Source: Cordia subcordata | Lineage: Eukaryota; Streptophyta; Magnoliopsida; Boraginales; Cordiaceae | NCBI GenBank assembly: GCA_028554755.1 | Contig: JAPTOF010000005.1 | Coordinates: forward strand, 19,256,001-19,320,000 | DNA: 64,000 nt | Reading direction: 5' to 3' | Shown: piece after piece, positions 37,449-49,600 of the stretch | How the letters are laid out: each line of letters opens with the position of its first letter | Numbering within the stretch: position 1 is the stretch's first letter | Program-made: the position numbers and the translations under genes | The notes under the pieces: generated by a model | What the model saw: the letters and a program-made list of their open reading frames with translations, nothing else | Told to the model about the DNA's origin: nothing | The model's database searches: none

Positions 37449-38641
37449 TGTTCTTTTTCAAAAATTATACGAAGTGTATATATTCCTTTTGAAAAATTGT
37501 ACAAAGTGGACTTTAGTCCGTTGAGCCTAAATAGTTCTTTGACACTTAAAAGTATTTTTTATGAGCTTAAAAGCAAAAATTCACGAGTTTGGCTAATTTT
37601 AAAAGAGCTAATTTTATATAAAAGTCAAAGCTAACAAAAGTTGGAAATAAAGAAGCACCTTATTGGTACTTTTTAACAAATACTTTTGAGAAATTATTTT
37701 TACATCATGTCAGAAATTATTTTTTTTCTTTTTTCTCTCAAAAGTACTACTATAATTATTAAAGTTTAATATCATCCTTAAAATAGTTAAAAGCTCAACT
37801 TTTTAAGTACAAGATCAACCAATCAATGGCTTCTATCTAAAGCATGCTTTTACTTGGAGTTTTACTACTAAAGTTTAATAACTGAAATATTATAATTAAG
37901 CCAAACAAAGCCTAAATCATTCGTAATCCACAAAAAGCTTCGTCAATATTATTACGTTCAGGAAAACATTCATCCCACTCTGTTGAATCACAAATTCTAA
38001 TTTCAACATGTAACATCTTGATCTTGGATTACTTAATATCAATTAGATAGAACGCCATTTTCTTCAACATAATACGATCAGAACTCAATTTTAATCCACT
38101 CCAGGCTTTCTGACCCATCCAGAGGCATTATCTCTAACCCCCCCCCCAAAATACACGTGGCAGCCTATGATTGGATTTCCCTTTTGGGCTTGGGCCGATT
38201 CCTTAATGTTCATTGGTTTACTCGTGCATCAAAAAAATTTGGGAATGTACTATAAATTTTAGTGACCATACTCATCTATGTAATACAAAATTTCAAAGAA
38301 AGAGAAAAAGAAAAGAAACATACCTTGTCATCAATGTAAGCAGCCCAAAAGCGGGCAATGGCACGGTCGTAAGGATGTAAGGGGAGGATAGGGGGACCAG
38401 ATGACCAAAACTCATCGATGTACTCCAGAATGATTAGTGATTCACATATAATCTTGTCACCATGAAAAAGCACTGGAATCCTCTTGTAAACAGGATTGGA
38501 CTTGAGTAGTAACTCACTTTTGGGACGAAATTTTTCCTCAAGAAACTCGTAGTTGACAGACTTGATGTTGAGGGCAATTCTAGCCCTTATCACATAGGGG
38601 CTACTCCAAAAGCCCAACAATTTCACATCATTAGATGCCAT
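36811..38641 (-). CDS. Tau-class glutathione S-transferase (exons 38641-38324, 37194-36811)
   Basis: The predicted protein is 233 aa and intact. Exon 1 (106 aa) starts [25 protein letters not shown] with Ser14, [11 protein letters not shown] and [16 protein letters not shown] (Glu67-Ser68). The residue before Ile55 of the cis-Pro loop is Arg54, where relatives have Lys. Exon 2 (127 aa) begins at cgcag|TGGTTTCCA and has an acidic linker ([13 protein letters not shown]), [45 protein letters not shown] and the tail PKMRAQHKN. The donor is AAG|gtatgt, intron 1129 bp, with a poly-A/(TA)n tract at about 37413-37449. A TATA-like ctataaatg lies at about 38700-38708. This copy is the functional reference for the two adjacent pseudogenes, which share its GxxVLSTQ/KKFFGGD wording. 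Confidence 0.93.
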
Positions 38642-38709
38642 TATTTGAACTCCTAAAATTTCCTAAACTTTTGAGATAAATGCTTTGTAAATATCGGAAC
38701 ATTTATAGT

Positions 38710-40479
38710 TCAATTAGATGTGTTAATTATTTGGCCTGCGAATAAGGATTGGTTCACAGTGAACAATTAAGCTTAGCCATCTGGCTTAATTTTGAGATAA
38801 AGTTTTGACATAATTGACAACGTGGAGTGAAAGAGAATATAGAAGAATTAATCATAAATTTAAGCAAGCAACTTGTCCAAAACTTGGACATTTTAAACTT
38901 AGTAATCATCTATTTGGCACAAGTCTTAATCGCATGATGTTTGTCGAAATATGATATTGCTCGAGCATTATTTCGTACATCTTTTATAGCAGGAGACTTA
39001 TGAAGAACGTCTCTACATCTAACTAATTTATTTGAGGGATGTTTTTTCCTTTCCTCACGCGTTTTTCTTGTTAAGGTATACTTTTTTCTTTTCAATATGT
39101 CTTGAATGTTGCTTTCGTGTATATCCAATATCGTCCTTGTACTTTTAAGAGTTCTCTTATCCTTTAGTTTATTATAACGTTCATGTATTTTTAGAATTCT
39201 CCTTGTTTATCTTTTCTCATATTATTCACTCTAATTGTTCATAATCAGAACTTATTCCCTCAGATTGTTCACAGTTAAAACATTTTATGGGTATTTTAAT
39301 TAGGCATTTAGTATAGTAAGGCCCTCTAATGTGAAAATAAACTAAACGATGTTATATCCATGGAGAGATTCCTAAAAATGAGACTCCGGTCAAGTAAATT
39401 AAAGGGATTACGTGATCTAATAGCTTAAATTATTAACGAATGTATATGACAAGTGTAAAAAAATTAAATCATACCTCAAATATTCGAGAATCATGGTGAA
39501 AAACATGTCCAACAATAAACAAAACCATCTAATGTAAACAAACCGAACAGGAAGCAATTAAAAAAGCCTCTAACTTCATCGGGGTTCAACTTGAAAGCAA
39601 CCATTCTCTAGAATCTATATCCACAGTCCACTACTACTGATCTGCAATCACTATTGAATGGTGAGGCCACCATCTTTTATTGACTCTCTCCTATAAAATA
39701 TTCCAAAAGGAAAAGGAAAAAGAAAAAGGGAGAATATAAGTATTCTCCAATAACCCTTCTCCCATTAAAAAATACCAAACACAGGAAAAAGTAGAATATT
39801 GTTATACGTTAACTTTTTTTTTTCCTTTTTCTTCTTTTTGCACAGCAGAAATTTAATCGCATAAGTCAAGAGATTTAGTAATTAATCCATAAAACATTCA
39901 CAAATAAAAATGTGATATAAAATACCACTTGAGGAAAAAAAGATGTTCGTGCAAGGTTCCACATGGTTGGAGTAGTGCAAACTCATCAACATTCTTTAAT
40001 TGGAAAAAGATTTTATTTGTGCTTCTTTTTCTTTTTGTTAATCTACAATACATAGTTCAAACTCCAGAGACCAATCATGTCCCACGGCAACCTGGCTTCC
40101 ATAGTTAGGACAATTAGTAATCTTAATTGAAACTAATAAGATTGAAGGGCGACTTTTTTCTTTTTTTTTTGCAGGGTAGAAAGCTAAGCATAATTTTCAT
40201 TTGTTTAATTCTAAGATATTAAACTGATAATTACTGATCAAATCGGTTAGAATCTCTCAACTTCGCTATCTGTGAGAGAGAGACTTTCTCCATTATCTTC
40301 CTCCAGAGTTTCCTCTAGTATTTTGTTTGCGTTTGGACCGAGCTCATGACACTGTTTTCTTGGCTCAACTCCACTATGGCTTGTTTGTTTTCTTATGCTT
40401 TCTCATGGCCGCGTGGCTCAGCAATGTGGTGGTGCACATGGGGTTATAGAATCTAACAACCTTGATTTAGTTTGAGGTT
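38710..40479. other. Intergenic, no gene seen
   Basis: AT-rich sequence with scattered short homopolymers. Minus-strand frame 38910-39128 and others show no family resemblance. Confidence 0.4.
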
Positions 40480-40735
40480 TTAATTATGTCGATGTTAAGT
40501 CAGGTAATTGAGCACCTTGTGAACGATACGTAACTTTGTCTCTTCAAGACAGGTTCCTGAAGTATTATCGCTCAAGTACCAAAGAGTGCCAGTGGGGTGG
40601 TAGATTGGCTAGCAAAAATGTTCGACAAAGGTCTCTCCTTAGTGATTGGATAGGTCTGTTCCATGTTATGAACTGTGTCTATGATGCCAAGTTGTATTAT
40701 TTTATGTTTATTTTAATAATATTAATACATTTTTT
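40480..40735 (+). mobile_element. Possible LINE 3'-end scrap (RNase H C-terminus)
   Basis: One frame reads SASGVVDWLAKM at about 40590-40625, resembling the NxVADWLA motif near the end of plant LINE RNase H domains. The DNA that follows ends in a T/A-rich tail (about 40700-40745). It is short and decayed, so the call is weak. Confidence 0.35.
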
Positions 40736-40804
40736 TTAAAAAAAATGGGTTATAATTAAAAGTCTTGAATTTGAATTTATACTTGTCTATTATAAATATT
40801 ATTT

Positions 40805-41758
40805 GGCCATGTAAATGCCATTTTGCCCCCATGAATTTTAGCTTAAATCCCAAACTCCCCAATAGAGTTCTAAATTTACCCATATTCCCCTACGTTATCA
40901 AATTTTACCAAAAAAAGGCTTATATTAAAAAGTGTTTTTATTTATTTATTAAAGAAAAGAAAAATAATTTGATAAAATTATTCCACAAGAAAATCTAAAT
41001 TAATTTGCAAATAAAAGTTTAATTTTAAATAAAAAATAGTTTATTTGTAAAATTTTTGTTAGCAAAAAAGTTACTTTTTACCTTTTTATTTCTTATCTAT
41101 TTAGTTAAAGTAAAAGATTAGATAAAATAATTTAATAGAAAAAGTTCAACAAAAAGTTACAATCAAAAAGAAAATCAAAAGATTTTAATTTCCAAAATAT
41201 GACAAAAAATACAAAATATTGAATTTACAAAAAATTTTTCTTACCCACAAGATTAAAGAGAAAAAGTTAGTTACAAGTTAAAATCTATTTTTTCAATATA
41301 TTTATATGCATTTTAAATACAATCGAGTCTTTTTTACTTAAATTAATACATATATTTTGGAATGAACTAACTCTTAAGAATATAAAAAAAATGAAAATAA
41401 AAAGTAGTATATTGCACAAAATCAGTGTTACACATTAAATTAAAATATTAAATTTAGATTGAAATCTACCTTTTTATGTAAATATATGTGTATAAAGCCA
41501 AAATAGAATAATAATTTTACTACAACAAGCCAACATTTGAAAAAATTAAATTAAATTTAAATTAGTATCAATAAAATAGAATTAAATCATCCAATAAATA
41601 AATAAAAAGATTAAAATGACAAAATATCACTAAATACAAGGTATTGTTTGGCTAGACTCAATGTCATGAGAGAAAATAGGTAAAATTAAAGTTTCATTGG
41701 GGACTTTGAGATTTAAGTAGAAATTCATGGGGTCAATAGCATTGTTCCTTATCTGGCC
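40805..41758. mobile_element. ~950-bp TIR element with AT-rich interior
   Basis: The left arm 40805-40895 (ggccatgtaaatgccatttt, gcccccatgaattttagctt, aaatcccaaactccccaat) is the reverse complement of about 41655-41758 (attggggactttgagattta, agtagaaattcatggggtca). There is no coding capacity inside, so it is a non-autonomous DNA transposon or a very large MITE. Confidence 0.75.
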
Positions 41759-42720
41759 TTTACTTGATCAAAAATATTTATTAGAATGTACCTATATTAC
41801 AAGATATGTAGTCTTAAAATAATATGTATTTGTCATAAAAAAAAATTATTGAAAAAGGTCTAAGTTGCACAGACATGTACTGATAGAAAAGTTAGAGACC
41901 CGAATACACAAATGAGACTGGGCACATAAAATACAGAAGAGACCTTTTTCCTCGTGTTGGTAGCATAATCATTATGACTAAATTATTTAAAGGCAGAAAT
42001 TTCAATTATGAAGCTTATAAAAGAAAGTATTGAATAAACTTTCTAAAGCATTTTAGTTTAACATTGAACTTCTGATTGCCATATAATGACACTGCTTTAC
42101 ATTAAATGCCAAAAGAAAGATAGTATTAATCGACCAATTGATGACAACTCTTTCCTTGGCATAGACAAAAGACCAACTATTTGGGCCCGATAAGAATTTA
42201 TGTAATATATTTGAGTAACTTAGGCCATATTTTTTTAATTAAAATTATATACATCGAGATTTGACACTCTTAATATAAGCATGCAGCCTTTCTCAAAAAA
42301 GATTCCTTGTAAACAAAAGAGAGTACACTTGATTTATGTTCTTTTAAGTGTCCATTATTCCACGAGACCTACACTTTGCAAGCTTGATTTTTTAAAACTC
42401 CCAAGCACGCCGAATTCAAGAGTAAAATCTAGTTCGGCAACACCTAAAAGAGTAACTTTTTGTATTTATATTAGTTCAAAATATTATTTATTAAGTTATT
42501 GTTATTCAATAGAATGGTATTTTAAATAACTACTGAAACACCGTGATAATAAAACTCAATTCCTATTAGAGAAAAGCAAATTATTCCTCCACCCCTCAAG
42601 CACTTGCTCTCCAAAAGGCAGCCTCAGCTTAGCTGCAGAACAATATATTAGATACCGCATAGATGCCTCACCTCTCACTATCAATGTCTACGTGCATTCT
42701 CTGCTGAATACTCAACCAAC
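41759..42720. other. Intergenic/promoter region of the GUB_WAK gene
   Basis: No gene is present. Positions 42600-42720 are likely promoter and leader of the next gene, being pyrimidine-rich with less AT. A TATA box is not certain (atatattagatacc at about 42643). Confidence 0.35.
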
Positions 42721-44377
42721 ATGAAGTTCAATAATCTTTCAGTCATTATCTTCAGCACATTCCTGATCTTCATCTATTTACCTTGTTTAGTTTCTTCACA
42801 AGCCTGCAAGAGCTCCTGTGGCAACATACCAATCAAATACCCATTCGGCACAGGCCCTGGCTGTGGCGATCCGCGTTTCCAGGCTTATGTAATCTGCAAC
42901 AACCAGCAGCTGACCTTCACCACCCACACGGGTTGCTATCCGATTACGTCCATCGATTATAGTTCACAAGTTATGTACATTTCTGACCCCTCCATGTCCA
43001 CGTGCGCATGCACGCAGCCGAGTAAAGGATTCAGCCTGGATTGGAACGCTCCCTTCAGTTTCGCGGTAGGGGTGAACATGGTTTAATTTGGTTTGATTTT
43101 GAGCTCACTTCAAACCAAACTAAATTAATTGGTTTCTTTAGAAGCTAATCAATTGGTTTGTAGTCATATAAATAGTAAAAGACATGTAAGTGAGTGCTTG
43201 TTTCTAAGTGCTTATAAGTATCTAAATAAGCAAAGCTAAATACCCTCTTAGTTTCTATTTTTATTTTTTTTAAAAATTCTAAAATGCAAAGAAAGCAAAA
43301 ATTGCCCAATAATTTCAAGGAGAAAAATATTAATCAATACATCAACTTTGATTTACCATCCATATTACAAATTGAACTTATATACACTTAAAATCAAGAG
43401 CAAACATAATTTGTACAAATTTAACTAATATACACATAAAATTAGAGATGAACATAGTTAGATTTAGCCTGTGAATCAATTTCAAACCAAACCACATCAG
43501 TTGGTTTCCATTTGAAACTAACGAATTGGTCTTTAGCCATATAAAACAATCAAACTAACTCGAATTTTTTGATTGGTTTATATTAGTTTAGTCAATTTAA
43601 CCAACTCATGTGCACTACTCTTTTCAGGACAACACAGTCTTCGCTTTGCTCGATTGCTTCACGGATTCTTCCCCGATATACAAATCCAGGGGCCCCGGAA
43701 GCAACTCCAGCTTCCCGGCTTGCGACAGCCAGGGAGCGGCGATATGCAGCTTCCTCTACTCTTGCCAGGCCTTCAGCAGGCTGGACATTCCGGTCTCCAC
43801 CTGCTGCGTTTACGCGCCGGTTAATCTCGGACCATCTTTCGAAATGGACTTGCAGAAACTGCAATGCCAATCATATTCCAGCGTATATGATTTCAATGGG
43901 CAGACATCTAATCCTCAGGCCTGGGATTATGGGATTGCCCTCAAGTACAAGTTTAACTTCAAGAATGATTACCCAGTGATGTGTGACAAATGTGAGAGGA
44001 GCCATGGAGTTTGTGGGTACAGTGGACCTTATAACTCATTTGCTTGCAACTGCCCTGGTGAATTCAACACAACATCGCATTGTTTCTACGGGGGATGGAG
44101 TAACAGTTTCCGGGTTGTTCCCTGGCAGAGAGGTGCGAGAAATTCTCGATTTTATTATTAACGCACGGTTCCATGATATTTTGTAGACGTGGCTATAACT
44201 ATTGTTTTATACGAATTTTATTTTTAAACTTCGAGCTAATTGATTCAGAAAAACTTTATCCATCAGCTCTTGTGTGTATTACTTAATTTTTGGACTGAGA
44301 AAATTAATAAGCTTCTTGTTGCAGGGACTTTCTTGGTTTCCTCTTTGGCTTTATTCATCATACTGGCCCTGGTGTAA
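42721..44377 (+). CDS. Cell-wall-associated GUB_WAK domain protein (exons 42721-43065, 43628-44132, 44325-44377)
   Basis: The predicted protein is 300 aa. Residues 1-26 are a signal peptide (hydrophobic STFLIFIYLPCLVSSQA). A cysteine-rich galacturonan-binding WAK-type domain follows (ACKSSCGNIPIKYPFGTGPGCGDPRF... to CACTQPSKGF), as in wall-associated kinases that bind pectin. Exon 2 continues DNTVFALLDCFTDSSPIY, ICSFLYSC, CCVYAPVNLGPSFEMDL and a second Cys-rich stretch MCDKCERSHGVCGY...CNCPG. No kinase is encoded. Exon 3 adds GTFLVSSLALFIILALV and stop, a short hydrophobic tail typical of a GPI-attachment signal or single membrane anchor. Splices are GCG|gtaggg...ttcag|GAC (phase 0) and AGAG|gtgcga...tgcag|GGACT (phase 1). 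The ATG is the first in frame with the signal peptide. It likely acts at the plasma membrane/wall interface as a pectin-binding protein. Confidence 0.88.
43066..43627. repeat. TE-like sequence filling intron 1 of the GUB_WAK gene
   Basis: The intron starts gtaggggtgaacatggttta, the ggggtgaac-ggttt opening common to a class of dispersed plant repeats. It contains two direct copies of ttcaaaccaaactaaattaattggttt-like text (about 43110-43180 and 43480-43550). Between them is a fragment of the cttataagtatctaaataagc MITE family. The sequence is nested repeat material. Confidence 0.6.
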
Positions 44378-46320
44378 GAAATGAAGACGCTTTTTCACAG
44401 TGTGATCATCAAAGGAAATGTAATTTGCTTTTCTGTTGTAGATTGTCAACATATTGCAATTTTAATAATGCTGATTGCATTTTTTTTGCTTAGGCTAATA
44501 TTCCACTGATATGCACACTTCGGAGGGCCGGAACATCTTACAAGTAGTCATCTAAATAATATCTCTGTTAGAGAATACAATTGTCACACCCTAATAAATC
44601 AACTTCGTTGTCTAAATTGCCGTCTTTTTGAATTACTTCACGCAACGCGGTTTGATTTTAGAATGAAATCCTATAAGTCGTTCCAATTTTTTGAAAATTA
44701 AGATTTTGCAATTATATGACTAAACTGGAACAATGAAATTCATGTGGGGTAAATCCTTTTTGGCTCTATATTTGTTAATATAATAAATAAATACACCAAT
44801 ATCTTCTTAACAAGTTTAAACTTTTAGACGTATCAAAACTTAAAAACCAAAGGGTTTTAAGTTTGAGAAAAAAATATTAAAACTATTCACATGTAAGGCT
44901 AAAAAAAATGACCTGCTCGTGAGAAGGCGTATTAATATTAATAAATAAATATACCAATATCTTTTTTACAAATTTAAGATTATAGATGAGACGGTGACTC
45001 TAACAACATTAGCAAAATTGATACAGCTTGGAAAGTATAGTACAATGGATCACATTGAAGAGATAGATTTGCCACTTGTGCTGGAATATTTTCCTTCTTT
45101 CTGGCAACTCCACTAGGTGAGAACAACTTTTGAGTGTGTTTTCGTTTCTTTTCTTTATCTTAAACTTTATGGAAGCTCCGATCCAGAAAGTGATATATAT
45201 AGCTTTATTCCAAAACACTAATTCGTAAATCATTCGCATGCTCACTGCCCTAGCAGGCTCCAGAATTTTGAGGAAGGTTTACCTTTATTGTGAGAGTACC
45301 GCTGAAGCCCACCTAAGCTTTTCTTCTTTTTGAATAACGAATAACTTGCATTAAGAAGGACCACCCATTAAATTTGAGCGATAATGAGAAGAGTGTCTAG
45401 AAAAAAATTAAAATCATTAGACACATGTCAAGAAAGTGTCTGTTTCCAACATATACAGATATGAACCTCAAGAGAGTGTCGATGCTTTATAGATACATTA
45501 CAATATACGTTCTAAATCGGTCAAAACTCAAACTAGATAATATTTATTATGGAATGACAATGTTTCAAACTTTACATCTCTATTTAGAGACAGCTCTTGA
45601 ACTTTTATCATTTGCTTATAAGTATCTAATAAGCAATCGCACATAAGTATATTCATCAATTGCTTAGAAGCACCTTCAAATAAACAAAGCCAACTGGGCT
45701 CTTAGTCCAGCTTATGTTTCTCAGACTCAGAAAGTATATAAGACATGCAGTATCGGATGACAAAACATAACTAGGCCCATTTGCATATGGTGGATAATGT
45801 TCTTCTGCCCATTTCTGCACCTCCGAACAAAATAGATCACTTAACCACACACAGGCATTCTAATGGGCCTTTATTTTTTGACCCAAAAAGAAAAATGGCC
45901 CTTTATTTGAATTTACTAAAATGGCCATATAAACGAGGTTTATTTAACTTCTTTTTTTGGGGACCAAAATTTAATGGATTTGAATTGCCTTCAGTCAGGG
46001 TACTTGGACGTTAATAGAAGACAGGATGATTGATAAGATGGTTTGGCCGTACTTATTTGAATATTTATAAGTACAATATAAAATAGAAAAATTTTGATCT
46101 TTTATTTATAAATACTCAAGTAAGCATCATCAAACGCCCGGTTAATTTGCTGATCAAAAGCAGTTAAAAGCACTTCAGAAGACCGGATCCATATTACTAG
46201 GTTGTAAAGCTGCGAAAATAGTTAAAATGAAATTATTTTTTCATTAAAGAATATTTTTTTCCTCCACTTTTCTACGATAAATAGCCAGATATATAGCCAT
46301 TATCAACAAATTTCTACCAG
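44378..46320. other. Intergenic; MITE copies at 45605-45707 and 46038-46141
   Basis: 3' flank of the GUB_WAK gene. A short duplication (aataaataaatacaccaata at about 44783, again near 44938) is present. Two copies of the gggtgtttggctttgcttatt MITE family are seen. In 46038-46141, ggccgtacttatttgaatat faces the reversed right end gggcgtttgatgatgcttac. 45605-45707 is less complete. No gene was found. Confidence 0.55.
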
Positions 46321-46325
46321 AATCA

Positions 46326-46350
46326 CACGTGCACATCTTATTGTCACGTG
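46326..46350 (+). promoter_or_regulatory. Paired G-boxes upstream of EXO84
   Basis: CACGTG occurs at 46326-46331 and 46345-46350, 19 bp apart, about 270 bp before the EXO84 ATG. G-boxes bind bZIP/bHLH factors. Pairing within two helical turns is suggestive but unproven. Confidence 0.5.
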
Positions 46351-46613
46351 GAATTTTTTTCCATTTCACCCTCTCTTGCATCTTCTGATGTCTTCTCATG
46401 CTTTTCAGTTTTCTGTACAACATTTTCTCATGACTTTCATTATCTAAATTTTTTTTCTTCTTTTGATAACAAGAAACTCATCTTATTTCACATCATATTG
46501 AATTTACTATAAATTTTTCAATACCACAATCATAACGCGTACTATAATTCAATCACGAGTTGGATAATATTTGTGATCGAACCAAGTTGACGAGATAGAA
46601 GAAGAAGAAGAAG

Positions 46614-49600
46614 ATGGATAGAGTATCTTTTTCATCAAGTAAAGGAGACTCGGCAGATTTCGAAGCTCCTGAAATGTCTCTGAGTGATAGGCTTAAAGCC
46701 TTCAAATCTTCCAGTTTCGATCCGGAAGCTTACGTCACCAACCGATGCCATGACATGACCGAAAAGGTAATATTGCAGCTCCCTTCATGCGTAACCCCCC
46801 ATGCACATGCAAATTGCACGTAAGGTTAGATAATTTACGTAGAAATATGAAAAATGGTTCCGTTACATATTGAACGTAAGTGGGTAATTTATAAGTAAGT
46901 GTTAGGAGTTTGTGTAGTAACAAGACGATTATCTTTTAGAATAGTGAATTTGAGTCTTGAGATAAGCCAATATCGCTTAGCGACCTCGATTTTAGAATTG
47001 AGGAATGACAGTAATGCTTAGCTGAATTAGGTAATGTTTTTCTGGCTTGGGTATTCGAGAATTTCCTTTCGGGTAATTTGGCTTGTAATTTCAAGGGCTT
47101 TTATAGACAATTTTTAAGGCCATTTAATTAAACTTGATGTTATTGATATTCTAATAGTTAGGTTTAGACTGTTGCAGATTTCCAAAAAGGATCTCATGGG
47201 TGACATTGATGTATCGTTCAATTCTTAGACATGTCATTTTTATGTAATATGCTCATCTTTTACGGGAAGAACTAACTAAATGAATTACATACATGCATGA
47301 TTTCTGTGGTGCATAACTTTGAAAATCTTGATTTCTCTTGTTATAGTCACAATTAATTGTGCCAAATGACTTAATGCCTTTTTTGAATTTTGACAGGAGA
47401 TAAGGCACTTATGCATACACCTCGTAGGCCTAAAGAAGGCTTCTGCAGAGGAAATGCGCAAAAGTGTGTATGCGAACTATTCAGCTTTTATACGGTAAGC
47501 ACAATAGTGATAAATCTATTACGTATTACTTTCACAGCTGTATTTGATATACCAAGTTGTCAAGTTACTCTGTTTTTGCCCTGATATTCCACCTACTTGG
47601 CATTGATAGTGTTCAGTTCATCTGATTCAGAACCCTGCCAAGAGATTATGATTTCATTTTCTATGAAAAGGTTCCATCTAGTGATTAAGGGAAAAGCCTG
47701 GCACGCGAAATTTTTGCTATATGTAAGGTTCGGGAAATGATTAATCCACTTTGGCGTTTATTAGCAGCTATGGTGGGGTTTCAGACTCACCTTGTGGTTT
47801 GTTATTTGGAGACTTAAATTGCTTTACAGAACCCCAAATACAACACGGTTGCAACCATAGCGTAATTCTCAAATCTGTTACACACTTACACTACTTAACA
47901 GATTCCAGGTAGATGAAGTACTTAGCTGTTTGGGTACACCTGGACTAGGCATTCTCCTGAGGATGTCTGTCAAATGAATTCGCAATCATGTGCTTGAATT
48001 TAGTATGCATTTATTCATTATCAGACTCTTGGTTAAATTGGTGTATTTCGCTTTTAATGTGTAAATATGCAGCACATCAAGAGAGATTTCTGATCTTGAG
48101 GGGCAGCTTCTTTCTTTGAGAAACCTCCTCTCTACTCGGGCAGCTGTAATTCATGATTTATCTGAAGGTGTTCGGGTTGATTCCTTGTCTGATGGTCCTG
48201 AGCGTTCAAGAAAATATGACATCCTCGATCTTGAAATCAAGGAGCCTTCAAAAATGGAAACCTGGTTGGTTCAATTCATGGAGAATCTTGAAGTTCTGTT
48301 GGCTGAAAGGAGAGTGGAAGAAGCTTTGGCTGCCTTGAATGAAGGGGAGCGCGTGGCAGAGAGAGCTGATAAGCAGAAAACATTAACCCCATTGGACTTA
48401 TCATCACTGCGAAGTACTATAATGGAGAAGAGACAAAAATTGGCGGATCAGTTAGCAGACGCAGTTTGCCAGCCTTCAATTAAGGGCGTTGAGCTCTGTT
48501 CAGTTGTGCAAGCTCTGAAGCAACTTGGCGATGCTCCTCGTGCTCATACATTGTTGCTTCAATCTCACCAGCAGAAGATTCAGAAACATATGCTGGGTCT
48601 TCGCCCATCAGGCACTTCATGTGGGGTGGCGTATACTGCTTCACTTTCGCAGCTGGTTTTCTCAACTATTGCACAGGCAGCAAGCCATTCCTTGACAATA
48701 TTTGAGGAAGAGTCTGCTTATGCATCTGAGTTAGTGTCTTGGGCAGTTAATCAGACCGAGAACTTTGCTCTTCTTGTCAAGAGACATGTTTTGGCTTCTC
48801 CAGCAGCTTCAGGAAGCCTAAGGCCTGTAGCTGAGTGTGTCCAGATATGCTTAGGCCACTGCTCGCTGCTGGAAGCACGAGGATTGGCTCTTAGTCCTGT
48901 CCTGTTGAGAATATTCAGGCCTTACATCGAGCAAGCGCTTAACGCTAATCTAAAACGAATAGAGCAAAGCACTGCAGCACTTGCAGCCGCAGATGATTGG
49001 ACACTTTCGTATAAGCCTCTAGGTATGCGCAGTATGAGCACCGCTTCGCTTGGGAGTGTCATTGCATCGCAGCCTAAGTTGACAAATAGTGGTCACAGGT
49101 TTAACATAATGGTTCAGGTGATCAAAATTTTCAAAATTATAAGTTGCCACCATATTGATAGGACCATGTCATCTCTTTCTGTATATTACATTCAATTTTT
49201 GGCTTTTCTTGAACCATCAAATTAAGGCCTATTTTTTGTGCATTTTGCATCAGTGATCAAAATAAAAGTGCAGAGTCTGCAGAGTCTTAAATATATTCTT
49301 CCGGTAAGCGTCCTTCTGGACTGTATTAGCTGAAATGAGTTTCGTTGTTCTGCTAGGAACTCTGTGATGATATTGGTCCGCTTGAGAGCTTGCAGTTTTC
49401 TGAACAAGCTCTGGAAGGTGTGCTGCAAGCATTTAACTCTTACATAAACCTGATGATAAAGGCATTGCCTGGTTCTATGGAGACCGAAAACTTGGAAGGC
49501 TCCGCGAGTAGAATTGTCCGAATGGCAGAAACTGAAGCCCAACAGATAGCTATGCTAGCCAATGCATTGCTGTTAGCGGATGAAATGCTACCGCGTGCAG

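Noticed and set aside
43592..43979. Minus-strand 92-aa and plus-strand 123-aa frames over the GUB_WAK exon
   Set aside because: They are other-frame shadows of a real exon whose own frame shows conserved cysteines.
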